From the NCBI RefSeq assembly GCF_003202435.1, contig NZ_QJHK01000009.1, positions 115,305-179,304 of the forward strand: DNA of 64,000 nucleotides. Direction: 5' to 3'. Shown one piece after another: positions 1-8,871 of the stretch (its first letter is position 1; every line of letters begins with the position of its first letter). Made by a program: the position numbers and the translations under genes. The stretch is from Flavobacterium cheongpyeongense. Lineage in GTDB: Bacteria > Bacteroidota > Bacteroidia > Flavobacteriales > Flavobacteriaceae. Under the pieces are notes generated by a model, which made no database searches, was not told where the DNA came from, and saw only the letters and a list, made by a program, of their open reading frames with translations.

Positions 1-1365
1 CTGGTCTTCAATAATTTCATAAGTATTATCCAAAATTAGTATTTCATTGACCAGAACAGATCCATCAGGATTAAAAACTAGTATAGAACTTTCTTTTATC
101 TGAAGGTAAGAAAATGTTTTTTGAACATTTAATTGGAAATTGCCTTCAAATTGAGAAATTACCGTTGGATTAAATGGTAGACATAATATTCGGATTAAAT
201 ACCTTTTTTCTGTCTCTGAATCTTTATATTCTATTAAGCTAAATAAATTATTAGCATCAAATTCTTTAAATTCAATTACGATGTTATATCCGCTACTGGT
301 TACATTAATGTTTTTTGATCCTTGCTTGATATTTAGATCTTCCTTTTTTATAAACTGATCATATCTTACATTTACTTTAAAAGGATACTCCAATGAAGCA
401 TTAAAAACAATTAGGTTTACATTTCGTTTTTTGGAAGCGGAATCACCATCTGTTTTATACCATAAGGTTTGTAGTAAGTTATCTCCCTTAATTGTTTGAA
501 AGACTGGAGGAGCTTTTTCTTTCTCTTTATCCATCCACTTAACTATTTCAGAATAGTCAAATTCATGCCAATCATTTTTAATAAGCTTTGAAATAGCATC
601 ATTTGGTAAATCTTGTTCTAAATCAGAAGCCGGATTTCCATTTAAAAAAATATTTTCAAATTTTTCATAAAGGGCAAAATTACTATTCAAATCTTTAGAG
701 AGGTCACCATTTTTACTGCTTAGTTCTTGCTGGGGAAAAAGACCTAAAAATCTAAAATCTTTTAAATCAACTGTACCTTTTTGCAAAGAATTTATAACTT
801 GTTCATAATCAAAAATAGAGTTATTATCTTCTACTACGCTTTTTGTTTTTCTATCTAATACTGAATTTAAAATTTGTTTCTCATACTTTTTTAATGTAGC
901 ACTGTACTCTATATCCTGTTCGATATGATTTTTAAATCTAGAATAATGCAATGGCATTCCTTCTTTAATTAAGCTGCCGCTTCCGCCTAATAAACTATCT
1001 AACTTTCCACTAAACAAAATTAAAATGGCAGTTCCTTCAAAGACTTCCTTTTGGTCAGCTACTTTATTTCTTAGCATTGTAAAATAATCCTCAGAAGCAA
1101 ATGCACTTGAAGCTATTATTACTCTAGTGCCCTCAATTAATAAACTGAAGGTGCTGTAAGCTTCCCCACCTTCCGGGTGAGTGTAGGAGAATTGCTCAAT
1201 TGGAGTTTCTAAATCATTCTCTAATGATTCATAAAGAGATTGAATATTTTCCTTGTCTTCAAGGTAAAGATTAAATCGATCTCCAGGCTGAATTTTTTGA
1301 GATTTAAAATATCCTATTATTAAATTCGAAACATATTTATATAGTTGACTTGACGTATTGTGCAT
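1..1365 (-). CDS. dptH: DptH, DNA phosphorothioation-dependent restriction protein (partial, N-terminal part)
   Basis: The reading frame is open from an ATG at 1365 to the left edge (455 codons), so only the N-terminal part is present and the rest lies outside the window. The start reads MHNTSSQLYKYVSNLIIGYF and overlaps the end of dptG by 29 bases, which suggests translational coupling. In the family, DptH is a large ATPase/helicase-like component that restricts DNA lacking phosphorothioate marks, together with DptF and DptG. Identification rests mainly on its position after dptF-dptG and the general look of the N-terminus; the motor motifs are not visible here. Confidence 0.75.
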   Translation of the reverse strand, partial: MHNTSSQLYKYVSNLIIGYFKSQKIQPGDRFNLYLEDKENIQSLYESLENDLETPIEQFSYTHPEGGEAYSTFSLLIEGTRVIIASSAFASEDYFTMLRNKVADQKEVFEGTAILILFSGKLDSLLGGSGSLIKEGMPLHYSRFKNHIEQDIEYSATLKKYEKQILNSVLDRKTKSVVEDNNSIFDYEQVINSLQKGTVDLKDFRFLGLFPQQELSSKNGDLSKDLNSNFALYEKFENIFLNGNPASDLEQDLPNDAISKLIKNDWHEFDYSEIVKWMDKEKEKAPPVFQTIKGDNLLQTLWYKTDGDSASKKRNVNLIVFNASLEYPFKVNVRYDQFIKKEDLNIKQGSKNINVTSSGYNIVIEFKEFDANNLFSLIEYKDSETEKRYLIRILCLPFNPTVISQFEGNFQLNVQKTFSYLQIKESSILVFNPDGSVLVNEILILDNTYEIIEDQ

Positions 1366-2809
1366 CTCCGCTATCACTTTTTTTCTCTATTAAATTAATT
1401 TTTTCAAACAATTTTGTAATTTCAAGCTTTGTTGTTTCATCAAAGACAATTCCCCTGTCTTTAAATTTTCCCCACAATGCTTTTAAACGTATTTTGTCTT
1501 CGTTCCCAATACAGATTCTTGTTAAGAATAATAAAAGCTCTTGTGACAAAATAGTCGTATTTCCTAATCGACCTCTATTTTTAGTGTAATTTATTTTGCC
1601 AAATTGAGAATACCATTTTGAATAATCGCTGTAAGGTTTCTTTCTGGAAGAATTTTCAAACTGATATTTAATTTTAAACCAAAGCGAATAGATATCTCTA
1701 AGAATTTCAAACTCAAAATTTTTATTAATTAAATCGAGTTCCAAAATACGATCACAATCATCCCAATTTTTTCCTGTATCAAAAACAGTAATATTCTCAG
1801 TATAGAAGTTTATTAATTCCTTCAGACAATCTTTAAGTTTTTCCTTTTCATCTGAATCTAATTCAATGTAAAGAAGCATGATCTTTTGATAGTCTCCAAT
1901 TGGCACTCCGTTTACATAGATATAATTCAGTAATTCTAAAGTATTTACATGTGCAAAAATAGATTCTGAATACTTGTTTAATTGTTTCCATCCAATAACA
2001 TGACCAGATAATCTCGTTTCTGATAGAGTCTCCCAATCCATTGTATAATAAACGGGCTTTAGAGATCTCGTTGTAGTCCCGAAATCATTAATTCGAAGTA
2101 TCAGCTGGCTTAAATAATGAAAATAATAATATTTAAAAAAATCTTCAACATGTTTTAAAAAATAAGAGTTACTGGTTTTTAAAAAAGCAAAATCTTCTAA
2201 AAACTGTGTTTTGAGTTCAGGAAATAAATTATTATAAGTTAAATCCTTTTGCTTATAAGTTGAATCTGGCAGTTTTGGCAAGCATTGAAGTATCAATTGA
2301 TGCAATAAATTTTCATTACTTAGATCTTCATTAAAATTATTCTGGTCAAAATCATCCGTTAAAAACAAATCGAAAATGAACTTTGAAATCTCTTTGATCG
2401 CATTATTAGTATTGATAAAATTCATATAAGATAGCGTCTGGATATTGAATTTTATCAATCCGTGCTCTTCATCAAAAAAAAGTTTTGAAAGCATATTTTT
2501 AAATTCTTCAACACTTTCAGTATCAACTTTATCAATAGCATTTGCTAATATAATATCTTTAAGTTCAATCTTAAATGAACCGTTTGTTTGGTTTAATTCA
2601 ATTTGCGTTTTAGAATTGAAAATTCTAAATAATTCACCTATTATTCCCTGAAAAGATTTAAAGTCATCGCTAAAGGTATCACCACTTGGATTGGTTTTGA
2701 AAGGCAGCAACTTTATTTGATTTCCAGTAACATGGCTGAAACTTTTATTTTTAAAATATCTTTTTTCAAGGCTATTCGCTCCAGTTTTATTCAATTCTAT
2801 TTTCATCAT
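1337..2809 (-). CDS. dptG: DptG, DNA phosphorothioation-dependent restriction protein
   Basis: A 490-aa soluble protein without signal peptide or membrane segment. It overlaps dptF by 4 bases upstream and dptH by 29 bases downstream, so the three form one minus-strand operon. DptG has no enzyme motif that can be read by eye; in the family it is a core subunit of the DptFGH complex that acts on DNA lacking phosphorothioation. The start could be either of two adjacent Met codons at 2809 or 2806. The call depends on operon order (F-G-H) and length; an alternative would be an uncharacterised partner of the DptF ATPase. Confidence 0.75.
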   Translation of the reverse strand: MMKIELNKTGANSLEKRYFKNKSFSHVTGNQIKLLPFKTNPSGDTFSDDFKSFQGIIGELFRIFNSKTQIELNQTNGSFKIELKDIILANAIDKVDTESVEEFKNMLSKLFFDEEHGLIKFNIQTLSYMNFINTNNAIKEISKFIFDLFLTDDFDQNNFNEDLSNENLLHQLILQCLPKLPDSTYKQKDLTYNNLFPELKTQFLEDFAFLKTSNSYFLKHVEDFFKYYYFHYLSQLILRINDFGTTTRSLKPVYYTMDWETLSETRLSGHVIGWKQLNKYSESIFAHVNTLELLNYIYVNGVPIGDYQKIMLLYIELDSDEKEKLKDCLKELINFYTENITVFDTGKNWDDCDRILELDLINKNFEFEILRDIYSLWFKIKYQFENSSRKKPYSDYSKWYSQFGKINYTKNRGRLGNTTILSQELLLFLTRICIGNEDKIRLKALWGKFKDRGIVFDETTKLEITKLFEKINLIEKKSDSGDAQYVKSTI

Positions 2810-4548
2810 ATAACTTGAAATTTATAACCACTGAATGTATCTTTAGAAAACTTATAATCGACAGCTTTTCCTATATTAACCTCATCAATATACAATGGAG
2901 CTTTATTATTATTTTGATTGATCAAAATATTAACCGAATTCACAAAATAGACATAGTTGTTATTGTCTTTTTTATTTGGCCTGTATCCTTTTGAAATCAT
3001 TTTTAGTATCTTAAACAAACTAAAATCTACATGGATTTTTATTGTATCATTTTCATTATCAATTTTAAACGATAGTGAAAATTCTTGTGTGAATTTATCA
3101 ATATGAGTATCTTTTTTCTCCTTAACGAAGTTCACATTAGGAATAACTTCAAAATCTTTGAATACTCTGTATTGAGTTTGTTTTTTCCCAACATTGATAA
3201 TAACTTTCCCATTTGTTTTTGGATCTCCATTCCAATTTCTCGCTGCATGAGCTACAAGTTCATATATTTTTTTTATATAATCTTTATTATGGTTATTATA
3301 GTGGTAAAGCCAAACTAAATATTCATCAAAATCAATATCTTTTAAATAATCCTTTTTAAAGTAATTGTCAAAATAATTAAGTCTCATAAAAAACCGTGAT
3401 AGATCAGACTTTGAAATGATACTTTTATTTAGTTTTGATTCTATTTTCTCCAGATAATTTTTTGTAATATGTTTTGAAAAAATATCTAATGGGTTTTCAG
3501 TATTAATTAATGTTAATAAAATATCATCCGTTACAGCGGCTCTGCTCATGCATGGATCTAAACTTTCAATTTTCTCAAATAGGCTGGAAAGTTCAGGGTG
3601 TTCAAATAAATAATTAGGAATTAGGTTCGAAATATACTTAGCCCCATGCATTTTCTCTATCGTTTTGAAATAATCAGCTTCTTTAATTGTAGAAAGGTCA
3701 ATAGGAACAATTATGTCATGAACAAAATTTAGTAAAGTTCTAAGAGAGACAATTTCTTTATTTGTAATTATGGCCTTGACGATAAGTTGTGATATTATCG
3801 TTCTGTTATTTTCATTAAAAAGGAACTCATAATTGTATTGAATAGGACAATATACTTTATCTTGACAAATAGCTTTATAATCCAAATACGCCTTATAAAT
3901 AGTATTAGCTTCATTATTAGCAACAATCTTTTCAAGTAGAGTAGAGATAATTTTTGAAATTGCCCCATGCTCAGTTAATGAATACATATGATAATCTGTA
4001 AAATTGACATGATGAAAATTACTTTTAGTTTCAAACTCATCATCGTGAATTAAATCAGTATCTAATATTTTTGTTGCTGAGATATAATCTTTTAAAGTTT
4101 TAAATTCATGTCCGTATTCCTCAATAAACTTACTTAAAGTACCTAAATTAATCGCTAGTATAATCTTGTCTTTTGAAGAACCTATATTTTCATCTTTAAA
4201 TTCTTTAAGCAATTTATATAATGTAATATTTGAAGATTCATTAGGATTGTGAGATTCTGTTGCATCATTATGAATTGTAAACTGAGAAATTATACTTTCT
4301 AATTCGTCATGCAGATGCGAAAGAATATGGGATTTTCCATCACCAACATTCCCACAAACAAGTAGCAATTGTCCTTTGTCACTTTCACTTGCTTTAATAA
4401 TAATATTTTTTAATTTTTTTTCAACATCACGCTCTAAATGTAAATACTTTTTAAATCCATTTAAATTTGAATAAGTACCCTGAGCAACAGCATACTTTGA
4501 TGATTCTCTTAGTTTTTTTAACTCTTCAAGTAATGGGTTTAATGACAT
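2806..4548 (-). CDS. dptF: DptF, DNA phosphorothioation-dependent restriction ATPase
   Basis: A 580-aa protein with a clear Walker A motif, GNVGDGKS at residues 66-73, in the context LLLVCGNVGDGKSH that is characteristic of the DptF family. It is the first gene of the dptF-dptG-dptH operon, with overlapping stop and start codons. DptF is the ATP-binding subunit of the restriction complex paired with Dnd phosphorothioate modification. The modification genes dndBCDE are not in the window; they may lie beyond the left edge. The leader from 4549 to 4622 is short and separates it from the regulator gene. Confidence 0.85.
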   Translation of the reverse strand: MSLNPLLEELKKLRESSKYAVAQGTYSNLNGFKKYLHLERDVEKKLKNIIIKASESDKGQLLLVCGNVGDGKSHILSHLHDELESIISQFTIHNDATESHNPNESSNITLYKLLKEFKDENIGSSKDKIILAINLGTLSKFIEEYGHEFKTLKDYISATKILDTDLIHDDEFETKSNFHHVNFTDYHMYSLTEHGAISKIISTLLEKIVANNEANTIYKAYLDYKAICQDKVYCPIQYNYEFLFNENNRTIISQLIVKAIITNKEIVSLRTLLNFVHDIIVPIDLSTIKEADYFKTIEKMHGAKYISNLIPNYLFEHPELSSLFEKIESLDPCMSRAAVTDDILLTLINTENPLDIFSKHITKNYLEKIESKLNKSIISKSDLSRFFMRLNYFDNYFKKDYLKDIDFDEYLVWLYHYNNHNKDYIKKIYELVAHAARNWNGDPKTNGKVIINVGKKQTQYRVFKDFEVIPNVNFVKEKKDTHIDKFTQEFSLSFKIDNENDTIKIHVDFSLFKILKMISKGYRPNKKDNNNYVYFVNSVNILINQNNNKAPLYIDEVNIGKAVDYKFSKDTFSGYKFQVI

Positions 4549-4622
4549 TGATTTTTAGTTAGGTTAAATGTTATCTAAGAGTTAGAAGACATTGTAAAAT
4601 TTAAATGATGACAGATGAATTC

Positions 4623-4835
4623 TTATAAAGAATTCATTAAATCAGAGATGCTAATCTGAAATGCTTTCGCTATCTTTTCTATAACAATTATGGAGACATT
4701 TCTTTTTCCACTTTCAATACCAGGAATATAAGTTCTGTCTAAATCTGCAAGCTCAGCTAATTTCTCCTGAGAATAGCCTCTTGAGAGCCTTAATACCTTG
4801 ACTTTTATACCAAATTTTATTCTAACATCTTCCAT
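4623..4835 (-). CDS. XRE-family helix-turn-helix regulator (controller-like)
   Basis: A 70-aa single-domain Cro/CI-type protein: helix-turn-helix around residues 18-40 (YSQEKLAELADLDRTYIPGI) and the ESGKRN motif typical of small controller proteins of restriction systems. It lies upstream of dptF in the same orientation, 74 bases away, and an inverted-repeat element sits immediately upstream of its own start. The likely role, by inference, is autoregulated control of the Dpt restriction operon. It could instead belong to the neighbouring mobile backbone. Confidence 0.8.
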   Translation of the reverse strand: MEDVRIKFGIKVKVLRLSRGYSQEKLAELADLDRTYIPGIESGKRNVSIIVIEKIAKAFQISISDLMNSL

Positions 4836-4840
4836 TTAGC

Positions 4841-4889
4841 CAAAGTCGGTTTTAGTCGACAATTGTACAATAGACGACTGTCGACTTTG
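4841..4889. promoter_or_regulatory. Inverted-repeat operator candidate upstream of the XRE regulator
   Basis: CAAAGTCG at 4841-4848 is mirrored by CGACTTTG at 4882-4889, and a second nested pair of GTCGAC palindromes sits at 4855-4860 and 4880-4885. The block begins 6 bases upstream of the regulator ATG. Nested symmetric boxes in front of a small XRE gene are the usual arrangement of controller-protein operators. No binding data; the call is from symmetry and position. Confidence 0.6.
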
Positions 4890-5233
4890 TTTGATTTTTC
4901 TTAAATTCTTGACTTATTTTTTTTATGTTCTTTATCCATGTTTTCACCCGATGCAATTATAAAAAACAAGTTTCATACTACATGTAAAGAAATTTTTACT
5001 AAAAGCTTTCACTCGAAACGGACTAAAAGGGCAGCTAAGATAGTGGCCCAAGTATGCTGCGTGCGCATAATGGCGGCACTTCCCTTGCCACCCTTCGGGA
5101 CTTATAGCACTTGCGCATCCTTAATCCACTGGCATCTTGCTTTCTTTTTTTCCGTTTTTTCTTTTGAAAACAATTTTTGTTAGGGCAGGATTAAAGAAAA
5201 AGTAAACAGTAGTAATCTTTAAAAATTAAAATT
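4890..5233. other. Intergenic leader between the defence operon and the SSB/PRTRC block
   Basis: No convincing gene. The stretch around 5020-5120 is less AT-rich than its surroundings and contains the phrase TTGCCACCCTTCGGGACTTA. An 81-codon open frame here (4938-5183) has low-complexity, non-protein-like composition. It presumably carries the promoter for ssb and the following genes. Confidence 0.4.
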
Positions 5234-5620
5234 ATGGAAATCACAGGACGAGTAACAGCAGATGCATCAGTTCAAAAAGTGAACAGTGACAAACAAGTGG
5301 TCAATTTCAGTATTGCCATCAATGACACCTACAAGCCTAAAGGCAGTACCGAAGTAAAAGAAGTAACAACCTATATCAATTGTTCGTATTGGCTGAATGC
5401 CAATACAGCACAGTGGCTTAAAAAAGGAACACTCGTACAGCTCTTTGGGCGCATTGGTTTGAATGTGTACAATAACAGCGAAGGTGTAGCAGTGGGCACT
5501 TTGACCTTTCATACCAATAACATTAAGATTTTGGTTTTTCCTAAAAAAGAAGAAACAGCTAAAGCCAGTTCAACAGTAAAGGAAAAGAAAGCAAAAAAAG
5601 CACAGGACGTACCTTTTTAA
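5234..5620 (+). CDS. ssb: Single-stranded DNA-binding protein (mobile-element copy)
   Basis: A 128-aa OB-fold protein. The N-terminus MEITGRVTADASVQKV, the central segment with VVNFSIAIND and the WLNANTAQWLKKG region match SSB proteins. The C-terminus is Lys-rich and ends in DVPF, close to the acidic-aromatic SSB tail that binds partners. It is shorter than housekeeping SSB (about 150-180 aa) and leads the DUF932/PRTRC block, so it is probably the plasmid/ICE copy. A purine-rich leader and ATG at 5234 define the start. Confidence 0.85.
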   Translation: MEITGRVTADASVQKVNSDKQVVNFSIAINDTYKPKGSTEVKEVTTYINCSYWLNANTAQWLKKGTLVQLFGRIGLNVYNNSEGVAVGTLTFHTNNIKILVFPKKEETAKASSTVKEKKAKKAQDVPF

Positions 5621-5651
5621 CAAACATAACAATAACTTAAAATTTAACATC

Positions 5652-6713
5652 ATGGCACATAATATCAATTACAACGAGCAGTCAGGAAAACACAGTTTTT
5701 TCAGCACTAAACAGACAGCATGGCACAATTTGGGGCAGATTATTGCAGATTATCCGACAAGCGCCGAAGCAATTAAACACGCAGGTTTGGATTATGAAGT
5801 AGAAAAACGAAAGCTGTTTACACCCAGTTCAGCCGAAGTTATTTTGGATAATGAAAGCATTCATAATAAAATAGAAGTCCCTAATTATTTCAGTACGGTG
5901 CGCACCGATAATGATGCCGTACTGGGCGTAGTGGGTAAAGATTACCAGATTGTACAAAACAGGGATGCCTTTTCTTTTTTTGACAGTATCGTAGGCGGTG
6001 ACGGAATTTTATATGAAACCGCAGGAGCACTCGGAAAAGGAGAACGCATTTTTATAACAGCAAAACTGCCTGATTATATTAGGGTTGGTAACGATGATTT
6101 GATCGAAAAATACCTGTTCCTGACCACTTCCCATGATGGAAGCGGAAGCATAACGGCAGCATTCACACCCATACGAATCGTATGCAACAATACCCTGAAT
6201 GCCGCTATGAATAATAAGACTAACACCGTTCGCATTCGTCATACTTCTAATGCTAAACAGCGTTTGGAACAGGCGCATAAAGTAATGGGCATATCCGATA
6301 TGCTCTCAGCACAGATGGAATCCATTTTTAACCATTGGACAAAAATCCGAATCACGGACAATGAAGTTAAAAAACTAATACAGTCTGCCCTTGTTCCGAG
6401 TAAAGAAGTGCTGAAAACCATACAAGAGGGAAAGGAAGAGGAACTCTCCACTTGTTTTACAAATATGGTCGATAGCGCATTTGAATATGCCATGAGCAAC
6501 CCCACACAACTGATGGACACCACCAAAGGGACTGTTTTTGGGGCTTACAATGCCGTAACGGGTTATTTCCAAAATATGAGAAATTACAAAGATGAGGAAG
6601 CAAAATTAACTTCCCTTTTGATGGGAGGAACAGCGCAGATTCGCACACAATCGGCTTTTAATCTTTGTGTGGATTTTGCAAGTAAAGGTTCAGATGCTTT
6701 GATTCTTAATTAA
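5652..6713 (+). CDS. DUF932 domain protein (phage/plasmid-related)
   Basis: A 353-aa protein with the hallmarks of the DUF932 family: an early TAWHNLG segment (about residues 22-28), the VVGKDYQIVQNRDAF segment, and the central VCNNTLNAAM region. The family is common in phages and conjugative or plasmid elements and its biochemical role is unknown. It follows ssb by 31 bases and is followed directly by a terminator-like hairpin, so ssb-DUF932 looks like one transcription unit. Confidence 0.85.
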   Translation: MAHNINYNEQSGKHSFFSTKQTAWHNLGQIIADYPTSAEAIKHAGLDYEVEKRKLFTPSSAEVILDNESIHNKIEVPNYFSTVRTDNDAVLGVVGKDYQIVQNRDAFSFFDSIVGGDGILYETAGALGKGERIFITAKLPDYIRVGNDDLIEKYLFLTTSHDGSGSITAAFTPIRIVCNNTLNAAMNNKTNTVRIRHTSNAKQRLEQAHKVMGISDMLSAQMESIFNHWTKIRITDNEVKKLIQSALVPSKEVLKTIQEGKEEELSTCFTNMVDSAFEYAMSNPTQLMDTTKGTVFGAYNAVTGYFQNMRNYKDEEAKLTSLLMGGTAQIRTQSAFNLCVDFASKGSDALILN

Positions 6714-6720
6714 CCAATCA

Positions 6721-6747
6721 GGAGAGGCAGTTTCTGCCTCTCCTTTT
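6721..6747 (+). terminator. Rho-independent terminator-like hairpin after the DUF932 gene
   Basis: GGAGAGGCAG (6721-6730), loop TTT, CTGCCTCTCC (6734-6743), then TTTT. The 10-bp stem is perfect and lies 7 bases after the stop codon. Confidence 0.75.
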
Positions 6748-6760
6748 AAACCCTGACAGC

Positions 6761-6967
6761 ATGATACAGATAGAAGATAAAAACGGAGAAAATGTAGAGG
6801 TTAACAATTTAAACCAAGCGATAAAGCAGGCAGATTATTTCAGAAATTTTTCCCATACCGATAAACTCTTTGAAAAGTTTGACCAGAAGCGACAAGCCTA
6901 TTGGCAGGATATGTATGAAAAGCTCATGAAAATTAGCGATTTAGAGGTAAAAGAAAATAAACAGTAA
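6761..6967 (+). CDS. Small conserved-looking protein of the PRTRC block
   Basis: A 68-aa, hydrophilic, probably helical protein with no recognised motif. It begins 14 bases after the terminator hairpin and ends 4 bases before the PRTRC protein E gene, so it is most likely co-transcribed with it. Residues 18-60 contain many aromatic and charged residues (QADYFRNFSHTDKLFEKFDQ). Function unknown. Confidence 0.6.
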   Translation: MIQIEDKNGENVEVNNLNQAIKQADYFRNFSHTDKLFEKFDQKRQAYWQDMYEKLMKISDLEVKENKQ

Positions 6968-6971
6968 AGCA

Positions 6972-7511
6972 ATGGAAACCAATTTTTTTAAATCAATCCT
7001 TTCCCTGCAGGTCGCAGGGAATTGGAAAATAAACATAGCCAAAGAAGAAACGGACAAGCTCATCGTATCGGTATTGTTTTTTAACGATACCGTAGGCGAT
7101 GATGCACGAAAAAAAGTACCGCCTATTCTGCTGAAAGGCACGGCGGAGGAACTCGACAATGGATTTTTTCAGGCGATTACGGAGCCTGTAAAAGATACCG
7201 CAATGCTTTTTGCCAATATGGAGCAGTTCCTTAAAGAAAAAGAGCAGGCAAAAGTACATTCTCAAATGGAAAAAGACAACATTCTGAAAAGAGATAAGGA
7301 GAAATCCGAATTGCAGAAACAATACGAATCAGCCATGAAAAAAGCAGACGAACTTGAAACCGCAGGTAAGTTTAAAGAAGCTTGGATGAAAGTGCCTCCC
7401 GCTGACCTGTATCCTGAATATAAAGACATTATTCACGCCCGCAAAGCTGAGCTTTCTGATAAGTTCCCGATAGACCTTTTCAATGACCCTAATACAGATG
7501 AACCATGTTAA
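6972..7511 (+). CDS. PRTRC system protein E
   Basis: A 179-aa protein. The N-terminal ~80 residues include the segment PPILLKGTAEELDNGFF, typical of PRTRC protein E. The second half is Lys/Glu-rich with predicted coiled-coil character. PRTRC genes (ParB-related, ThiF-related cassette) occur on plasmids and integrative elements; their joint function is unknown. Its end overlaps the start of the protein C gene by 7 bases, which supports an operon. Confidence 0.85.
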   Translation: METNFFKSILSLQVAGNWKINIAKEETDKLIVSVLFFNDTVGDDARKKVPPILLKGTAEELDNGFFQAITEPVKDTAMLFANMEQFLKEKEQAKVHSQMEKDNILKRDKEKSELQKQYESAMKKADELETAGKFKEAWMKVPPADLYPEYKDIIHARKAELSDKFPIDLFNDPNTDEPC

Positions 7512-7723
7512 CAGCCAACACCTTAGAGCGCATATTTACTTTCAGGGATAAAGAAACAGATATTAAACTCGCTGACCCATCCCCGTCATTCAGTCCCGAA
7601 GCGGTATTGAACTTTTATGCACAGACCTATCCAATATTGACAACGGCATCCATAGAGGGACCTGTTATAAATGATGATGCCGTGCAGTACAAATTTGTAT
7701 CACAGATCGGAACAAAAGGATAA
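7505..7723 (+). CDS. PRTRC system protein C
   Basis: A 72-aa protein matching the short PRTRC protein C family in length and motif order: an N-terminal segment around RIFTFRDKETDIKLADPSPS, then PEAVLNFYAQTYPILTTASI, ending with an EGPVI...YKFVSQIGTKG tail. It overlaps gene E upstream, and a small frame starts 3 bases after its stop. Confidence 0.85.
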   Translation: MLTANTLERIFTFRDKETDIKLADPSPSFSPEAVLNFYAQTYPILTTASIEGPVINDDAVQYKFVSQIGTKG

Positions 7724-7726
7724 ACC

Positions 7727-7903
7727 ATGAAAACGCAAACGATAACAGGCAGTATCAAACTGTCCAAAAATAAAAAGTTATGCAGACTATACAGACAGTT
7801 AGGGACATGGTCAGAAAACGCAGACAGGCTTCCCGATGCACCGGAAGTAAAAAACAGCCCAAACAAATCCGCTCCACTCGACCTTTTGCCGATGGTTTTT
7901 TAA
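7727..7903 (+). CDS. Small 58-aa open frame between PRTRC C and F
   Basis: ATG at 7727, TAA at 7901. The predicted protein starts MKTQTITGSIKLSKNKKLCR and ends in DLLPMVF. A purine-rich AAAAGGA sits 6 bases upstream of the ATG, and the spacing from the protein C stop (3 bases) is operon-like. It overlaps the annotated 5' part of the protein F gene in another frame, so either F starts later (ATG 7930) or the two overlap. Function unknown. Confidence 0.5.
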   Translation: MKTQTITGSIKLSKNKKLCRLYRQLGTWSENADRLPDAPEVKNSPNKSAPLDLLPMVF

Positions 7904-8871
7904 GACATTCCTTTCTGCCGGTATTTGAAATGGGTAAAAAAGTACCAAGCCAAAATCAGGTGGAAAAAGATTTTTTCAGTTCGCTTGCTATTCTCTCCAG
8001 ACTGTATGGTTTTGAAGTTTTCGATACCGCAGGCAAATCCTATCCCTATAATATACTCTTGGCACATTCAGATACGCAGAAACAGCTTAAGGGGTTCGGA
8101 CAAGATATTGAATTATCCATTATGCAGGATGATGATGGAAGTGTAAAATTAGCGACCAAACATTTGTATAATACTTGCAATACGCTGTACTATATTCCTA
8201 TACTGCCCCTGTACAGGCTGTTGCAAAACAGCAAAAAGAAACCAACCGCAGAATTACTGCTCTCTGTTTTTGCTTATCTCTACCATATTGCAGGGATTCC
8301 CTATTACAGGGAAGACAGCAGTTGTCTGTATTACCACTATGAATGTATAGAAGAATGGCTGATTGATGAATTGGAGAATGAAGATTATCAAGGCGGAAAT
8401 AGTATGATTTCAGAATTAAACACGGCTTCTTATTATGGAGATGTGATGCACCGCAAAATGTACAATACCTATCATTTAAACGTCTTCGAAAAACGTATCG
8501 AATGTTACAAGTTCAATACTGATTTCGAAAAGGATTGTCTGAGCGTTGCCAAACAGGCATTGGCACTAATGCTCGAATATCCTTCGAGTACTATTTTTCA
8601 AAGTACATCAAATCGGGAATTTGACAGCGAGGAAGGAATTATAAGGGCAGAGCAGTACATTTCCTTTATCGCAGACACCGATGGAGCACTTTATGAGAAT
8701 ATTGCACGGGTAATTAATGATGAATTTAATGAATGCTCCGAAATAGAAGAACCGACACTCCTGCAGATTTATGATACCCAAAACAAGTTAACCGATAAAG
8801 CGCTCGATTTTGAATACAGATTGTTTCCGCTTATAAATGATCTATGCACCCTTTTAAACAATATGCCATGA
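7780..8871 (+). CDS. PRTRC system protein F (start uncertain)
   Basis: A frame of 363 aa. In-frame starts are at 7780, 7807 and 7930. The first ~50 residues are basic and overlap the 58-aa upstream frame, so a start at 7930 (MGKKVPSQNQVEKDFF, 313 aa) is a real alternative. The body is a soluble alpha/beta protein with many Tyr residues in the centre (IPYYREDSSCLYYHYECIEE). Assigned as PRTRC protein F from its position between C and B and its length. Confidence 0.75.
   Translation: MQTIQTVRDMVRKRRQASRCTGSKKQPKQIRSTRPFADGFLRHSFLPVFEMGKKVPSQNQVEKDFFSSLAILSRLYGFEVFDTAGKSYPYNILLAHSDTQKQLKGFGQDIELSIMQDDDGSVKLATKHLYNTCNTLYYIPILPLYRLLQNSKKKPTAELLLSVFAYLYHIAGIPYYREDSSCLYYHYECIEEWLIDELENEDYQGGNSMISELNTASYYGDVMHRKMYNTYHLNVFEKRIECYKFNTDFEKDCLSVAKQALALMLEYPSSTIFQSTSNREFDSEEGIIRAEQYISFIADTDGALYENIARVINDEFNECSEIEEPTLLQIYDTQNKLTDKALDFEYRLFPLINDLCTLLNNMP

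Noticed and set aside
4938..5183. 81-codon plus-strand frame upstream of ssb
   Set aside because: Composition is not protein-like (mixed Cys, Lys, Phe runs), no ribosome site, no similarity recognised; the stretch looks like a leader or mobile-element spacer.
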